A stretch of 10,510 nucleotides of DNA, from NCBI GenBank assembly GCA_003024985.2, contig PXIH01S0026067.1; one strand, written 5' to 3'. Below, one piece after another: positions 8,107 to 10,510 of the stretch. How positions within the stretch are numbered: the stretch's first letter is position 1; every line of letters starts with the position of its first letter. Both the position numbers and the translations under genes were made by a program. A model generated the notes under the pieces. That model did not search any database and was not told the origin of the DNA. It worked only from the letters and a program-made list of their open reading frames with translations. Origin of the DNA: Euperipatoides rowelli (lineage: Eukaryota; Onychophora; Udeonychophora; Euonychophora; Peripatopsidae).

Positions 8107-9138
8107 CCAATATCTTCTTTCTTTAATTGCACCTTGGATTTCCTTATCCCACCAAGATGCCTGTTTCCTATTTTTCTTTTAACTTTTAGAAGCAATACAT
8201 CCATTGGCTGCTTCAATTAAAATATTTGTTAATAAATAATTCAGTTTGGGTACTACATTTTTACTTGTTCAAAATCTTTAATTTTACTGTTTATTTTATT
8301 ATTAATGAAATGTACTAAATCCAACCAGTGTGTCTTATCATTTATATTACATTTTAAATATTTTTCTTTATCCTTTTTATAATTATTATTAATTATTTTA
8401 TTGTTTAAGCTGCTTTTACAAATCTTTAAATTATGGTCTGAACCAATATATTTATTATCATCAGTAGGCTAAATAGACTATTAAATTATAATAGCTATAT
8501 TGATTGGTTATACACAATCTAGTCGATTGACTTTTCCTTCCTTCCCAAGTTGTTTCCCCTATTGTTAATGGATCCCAATTTAATACAATAAAATGGTTTT
8601 CAAAAAATTATTGAAATACTTTACCATTAGTGTTCACCCCTTTTCTACTAAAATCTTCATGTGCATTGAAATAAAATAATATTTTTTTTTCATTTTTAAA
8701 TTTATCTAAATATAAATCAAGTTTTTTTTTTTAATAAATCGCTCAATTCCTGTACAAATCATCAACAGCTAGATAAGCTATACTCAAAATCCTAATATTT
8801 TTATTTTTATAAACATTATTTCTGCATTAATAGAATCGACATTATGGTTCGAAACTGTTTCTTTATAATATTTCTTTGAAATAAAAAAAAACAATCTTCC
8901 CTTTCTTATCTGTATTATTTCTGTTCAGCCCTAACCAATAATAATTAGAATAATCATTACTAATATATACTAATTCATGACACTTTTGATTAATCCTAAT
9001 TCCCCTAGCATTTATATAGTCTATTGAAAGTGGTTTCTGGATCTTGAAATTCCCTGCCAAATTATTAATTTTATTCACTTTTTCATTTAATTTTATACTA
9101 TTTGCACTACCGGTATCTACAAAAATCATTACTAAGTT
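8107..9138 (-). pseudogene. APE-type endonuclease domain of the minus-strand LINE
   Basis: This is the target-nicking domain of a LINE ORF2. The first open segment (9129-8863) carries YINARGIRIN (near 9018-8989), matching the N-terminal endonuclease motif, then WLGLNRNNTDKKG. About 20-30 residues between these seem deleted, including the usual ETWL-type motif. Continuing in shifted frames are ILSIAYLAVDDLY, then FNAHEDFSRKGVNTNGK (from 8670), corresponding to the GDFNAH...NTNG block, then ETTWEGRKSQST (8521-8560) for the TWERG.STIDY block, and GSDHN (8430-8444), the catalytic SDH motif. The domain ends with ASWWDKEIQGAIKERRYW (8107-8160), a standard endonuclease-RT linker motif. At least five frame changes or stops make it nonfunctional. 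Confidence 0.82.
8170..8420 (-). other. Linker between the endonuclease SDH motif and the WWD motif of the LINE
   Basis: After GSDHN the same minus frame stays open for about 60 residues (Asn/Lys-rich, with DKTHWLDLVHFINNKINSK), then breaks near 8260 before reaching the WWD motif. The length and charge fit the poorly conserved linker of LINE ORF2 proteins. No catalytic motif is expected here. Confidence 0.55.
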
Positions 9139-9156
9139 AGTGAATTTAGTGTAGAA

Positions 9157-10117
9157 CTTTGCAAACCATTTACTTTCTTGATCAACTTGTCCCTAAGTAC
9201 ATCGAGTTGGTAAAAATCTTTCCTCATTCTAATCCCAAAGACTAGATCTCCATCTAAGCCAGATATTAGACCGATATCAATACTGTCTACGATAGCAAAA
9301 ATTTGTGAAAAGCATATTGCAAACTTAATCCTTCATCAAATATCATTATTACTTGATATTCGACAGTTTGGATGTCTACCAAACAAATCCCCAGCCCATT
9401 ACTTGTTTATTTATATTGATTTCATTCTAAAGCCTCTCGATAATAATAATTTAGTAGCAGAGTTTTTGGTTTCAGATTTCAGGAAAGCGTTTGGCTTTGT
9501 ACGCCATAACATTTTTATTATTAAACTAATTGATATGGAAGTTTCTCCTTCAATATTGTTAGATGTATTTCATCAATCTTAACAGAGAAAACTTAGATAA
9601 TGAAAATTTTTGGTTCAACTGAATATTGTGAGTTTCAATGTATGAACAGAGTCCCACAAGGCTCCATTCCTGGTGGTCTTGTATTTATTATTGACCAATA
9701 ACTTAGCTGCTAATATTGAGAACCATTTCAAATTTGTTGACAATCTGTCGCATGTGCAGATTGAGTGGACTGTCCAGAATATTGTTAATAGCATTAGTCA
9801 AGACTCAATAGATTGTGGGATGATTAGCAACCCTAATAAATCTCATTTCATGGTTCACAACTTCTCAATAATTCCAATTAATTTATCTATTAATATGCAA
9901 GATTTTCAGCTGTCAGGTTGATCGATGTAAGATTTTGGGAGTTACAATACAAAAGAATCTCAAATGGAACAGTCATATTGACTCAATTATTGCTAAACCT
10001 TACTCTAGATTATTTATCCTTTACCAATTAAACAAACTGAATGCTCATTTCAAAATTCTGAAATACCTTACATATCTCAGACTATCCATTAAAGTTCTGC
10101 GCTGCAGTTTGTGGTGA
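9157..10117 (+). pseudogene. 5'-truncated reverse transcriptase of a second LINE (L2/CR1-like)
   Basis: The element starts inside the RT domain; no endonuclease is present. Phase 1 (to the stop at 9580-9582) gives SFLILIPKTRSPSKP, then DIRPISILSTIAKICEK, then DIRQFGCLPNKSPAHYL, then VSDFRKAFGFVRHNIFIIKL, matching RT blocks 1-3, with the first catalytic Asp kept. An in-frame TAA at 9211-9213 follows a Trp. The frame then shifts: VPQGSIPGGLVF (9651-9686) is the VPQGS.LGPLLF block. It shifts again to 9673-9921, with NHFKFVDNLSHVQ, where the Y/F-V-D-D box reads FVDN so the second catalytic Asp is lost. A third shift gives ILGVTIQKNLKWNSHI (from 9932), the thumb motif, open to 10117. At least three frameshifts and two stops make it dead. 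The FRKAFD and VDD-type motifs differ from those of the minus-strand element, so it is a separate family. Confidence 0.83.
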
Positions 10118-10510
10118 GGTTCTCACACGAAATAACAAGTTTCTAAGCTAGTACTAGTTTAGGCACATGAATTACGATTCATTATGGGCTCTGATTATAT
10201 TGATTATAAGTTTATTCCAGAAATATAAAATATCACCTCCTTAGCCGATCACAGAAATTCACTTATAAAAACATTTTGCTAAATCATTTTTTGCCCAATA
10301 TAATTACTTTCCCAAAAGAGGTAACAATTCATACGTATAATACTTAAGGTGCTTCTAAATTGTTTAAGCAAAATAAAATGAATGGATATAAATAATCTGG
10401 CATTCAAGAACTCATTCGTAACTATGATCGTTGATAATTTTCTACTTGAATTTGCTATTACAAATTTTATATTTGTTATAAATTTTTTTTTTTTTTTTTT
10501 GGTGTTCAAC
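10118..10510. other. AT-rich tail of the window, nothing firmly recognised
   Basis: No LINE motif is readable after 10117, although the plus element's 3' part may continue unrecognised. An 18-base T run lies at 10483-10500. A minus-strand ORF of 76 codons here is Lys-rich at its start only because it reads the T run, and it shows no domain. Confidence 0.5.

Larger units (their letters stand above)
4977..9138 (-). mobile_element. Decayed non-LTR retrotransposon (LINE) ORF2, with a nested 1.2-kb insertion
   Basis: Read on the minus strand, fragments appear in the standard LINE ORF2 order: APE-like endonuclease, WWD-type linker, reverse transcriptase, C-terminal domain. Removing the intruding block at about 6870-8060 leaves roughly 3 kb, or about 990 codons, the usual size of such an ORF2, so most of the ORF is represented. 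Many stops and frameshifts break it, so it is a dead copy. The 5' end, any ORF1 and the exact 3' end were not found. Clade cannot be fixed by eye. The C-terminal pattern (NRLG..ILG, then ALDSIK.EMGG) is seen in a group of LINEs common in marine invertebrates and arthropods. Confidence 0.85.

Noticed and set aside
8863-9129. DTGS near the N-terminus of the 88-codon minus-strand ORF, resembling a retroviral-type aspartic protease active site.
   Set aside because: The following residues (NARGI, GLNRNN) and the downstream FNAH, TWE and SDH motifs fit a LINE endonuclease, and no protease flap or second motif is visible.
9132-9340. Open minus-strand frame of about 67 codons running into three successive stops near 9125-9134, with a protein-like composition.
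   Set aside because: It is antisense to a clear plus-strand RT region (DIRPISILSTIAK) and shows no domain. It is more likely a by-product of an open antisense phase.
10279-10509. Minus-strand ORF of 76 codons with a Lys-rich start.
   Set aside because: The Lys run comes from the T18 tract, and no domain or supporting signal is present.
1-10510. Search for CRISPR arrays, tRNA or rRNA genes, and defence or biosynthetic clusters.
   Set aside because: No regularly spaced repeats, no convincing tRNA cloverleaf and no cluster of intact genes were seen. The window is a eukaryotic gene next to transposon remnants.

Overview
The window looks like nuclear DNA from an animal, most likely an AT-rich invertebrate such as an arthropod; this is an inference. 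It carries one long intact ORF for a multi-finger C2H2 zinc-finger protein, with a eukaryotic splice acceptor upstream and AATAAA signals downstream. The rest is AT-rich DNA filled with decayed non-LTR retrotransposons and a piggyBac-type MITE. There are no prokaryotic signals: no operons, ribosome binding sites or closely packed ORFs.

Layout. 1-995 is noncoding, probably intron, and holds a degenerate repeat at about 570-720. 996-1105 is a probable 5' UTR with two upstream ORFs. 1106-3532 encodes an 808-residue protein with 11 C2H2 fingers (three N-terminal, eight C-terminal) around a long Asn/Ser/Thr-rich linker, ending in an acidic tail. A short 3' UTR ends near 3713-3735. About 4021-4320 contains a possible SINE-like insertion flanked by near-identical 19-base repeats.

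From about 4977 to 9138, minus strand, lies a LINE ORF2 remnant. It has an APE-type endonuclease (8107-9138), a linker, a reverse transcriptase (about 5550-6420) and a C-terminal domain (4977-5335). It is broken by many stops and frameshifts, but its order is preserved. A block of about 1.2 kb (roughly 6870-8060) sits inside its endonuclease-RT linker. That block contains a TTAA-flanked MITE (7207-7711), a G-rich duplicated tract and a hairpin.

At about 9157-10117, plus strand, is part of a second LINE of a different lineage, head-to-head with the first. It starts inside the RT domain and has lost one catalytic Asp.

Only the zinc-finger gene looks functional; its neighbours are mobile-element debris and show no functional link to it. 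I found no convincing undescribed multi-gene system. The points most worth a second look are the nested MITE, the possible SINE with its target-site duplication, and the uORFs before the zinc-finger start.
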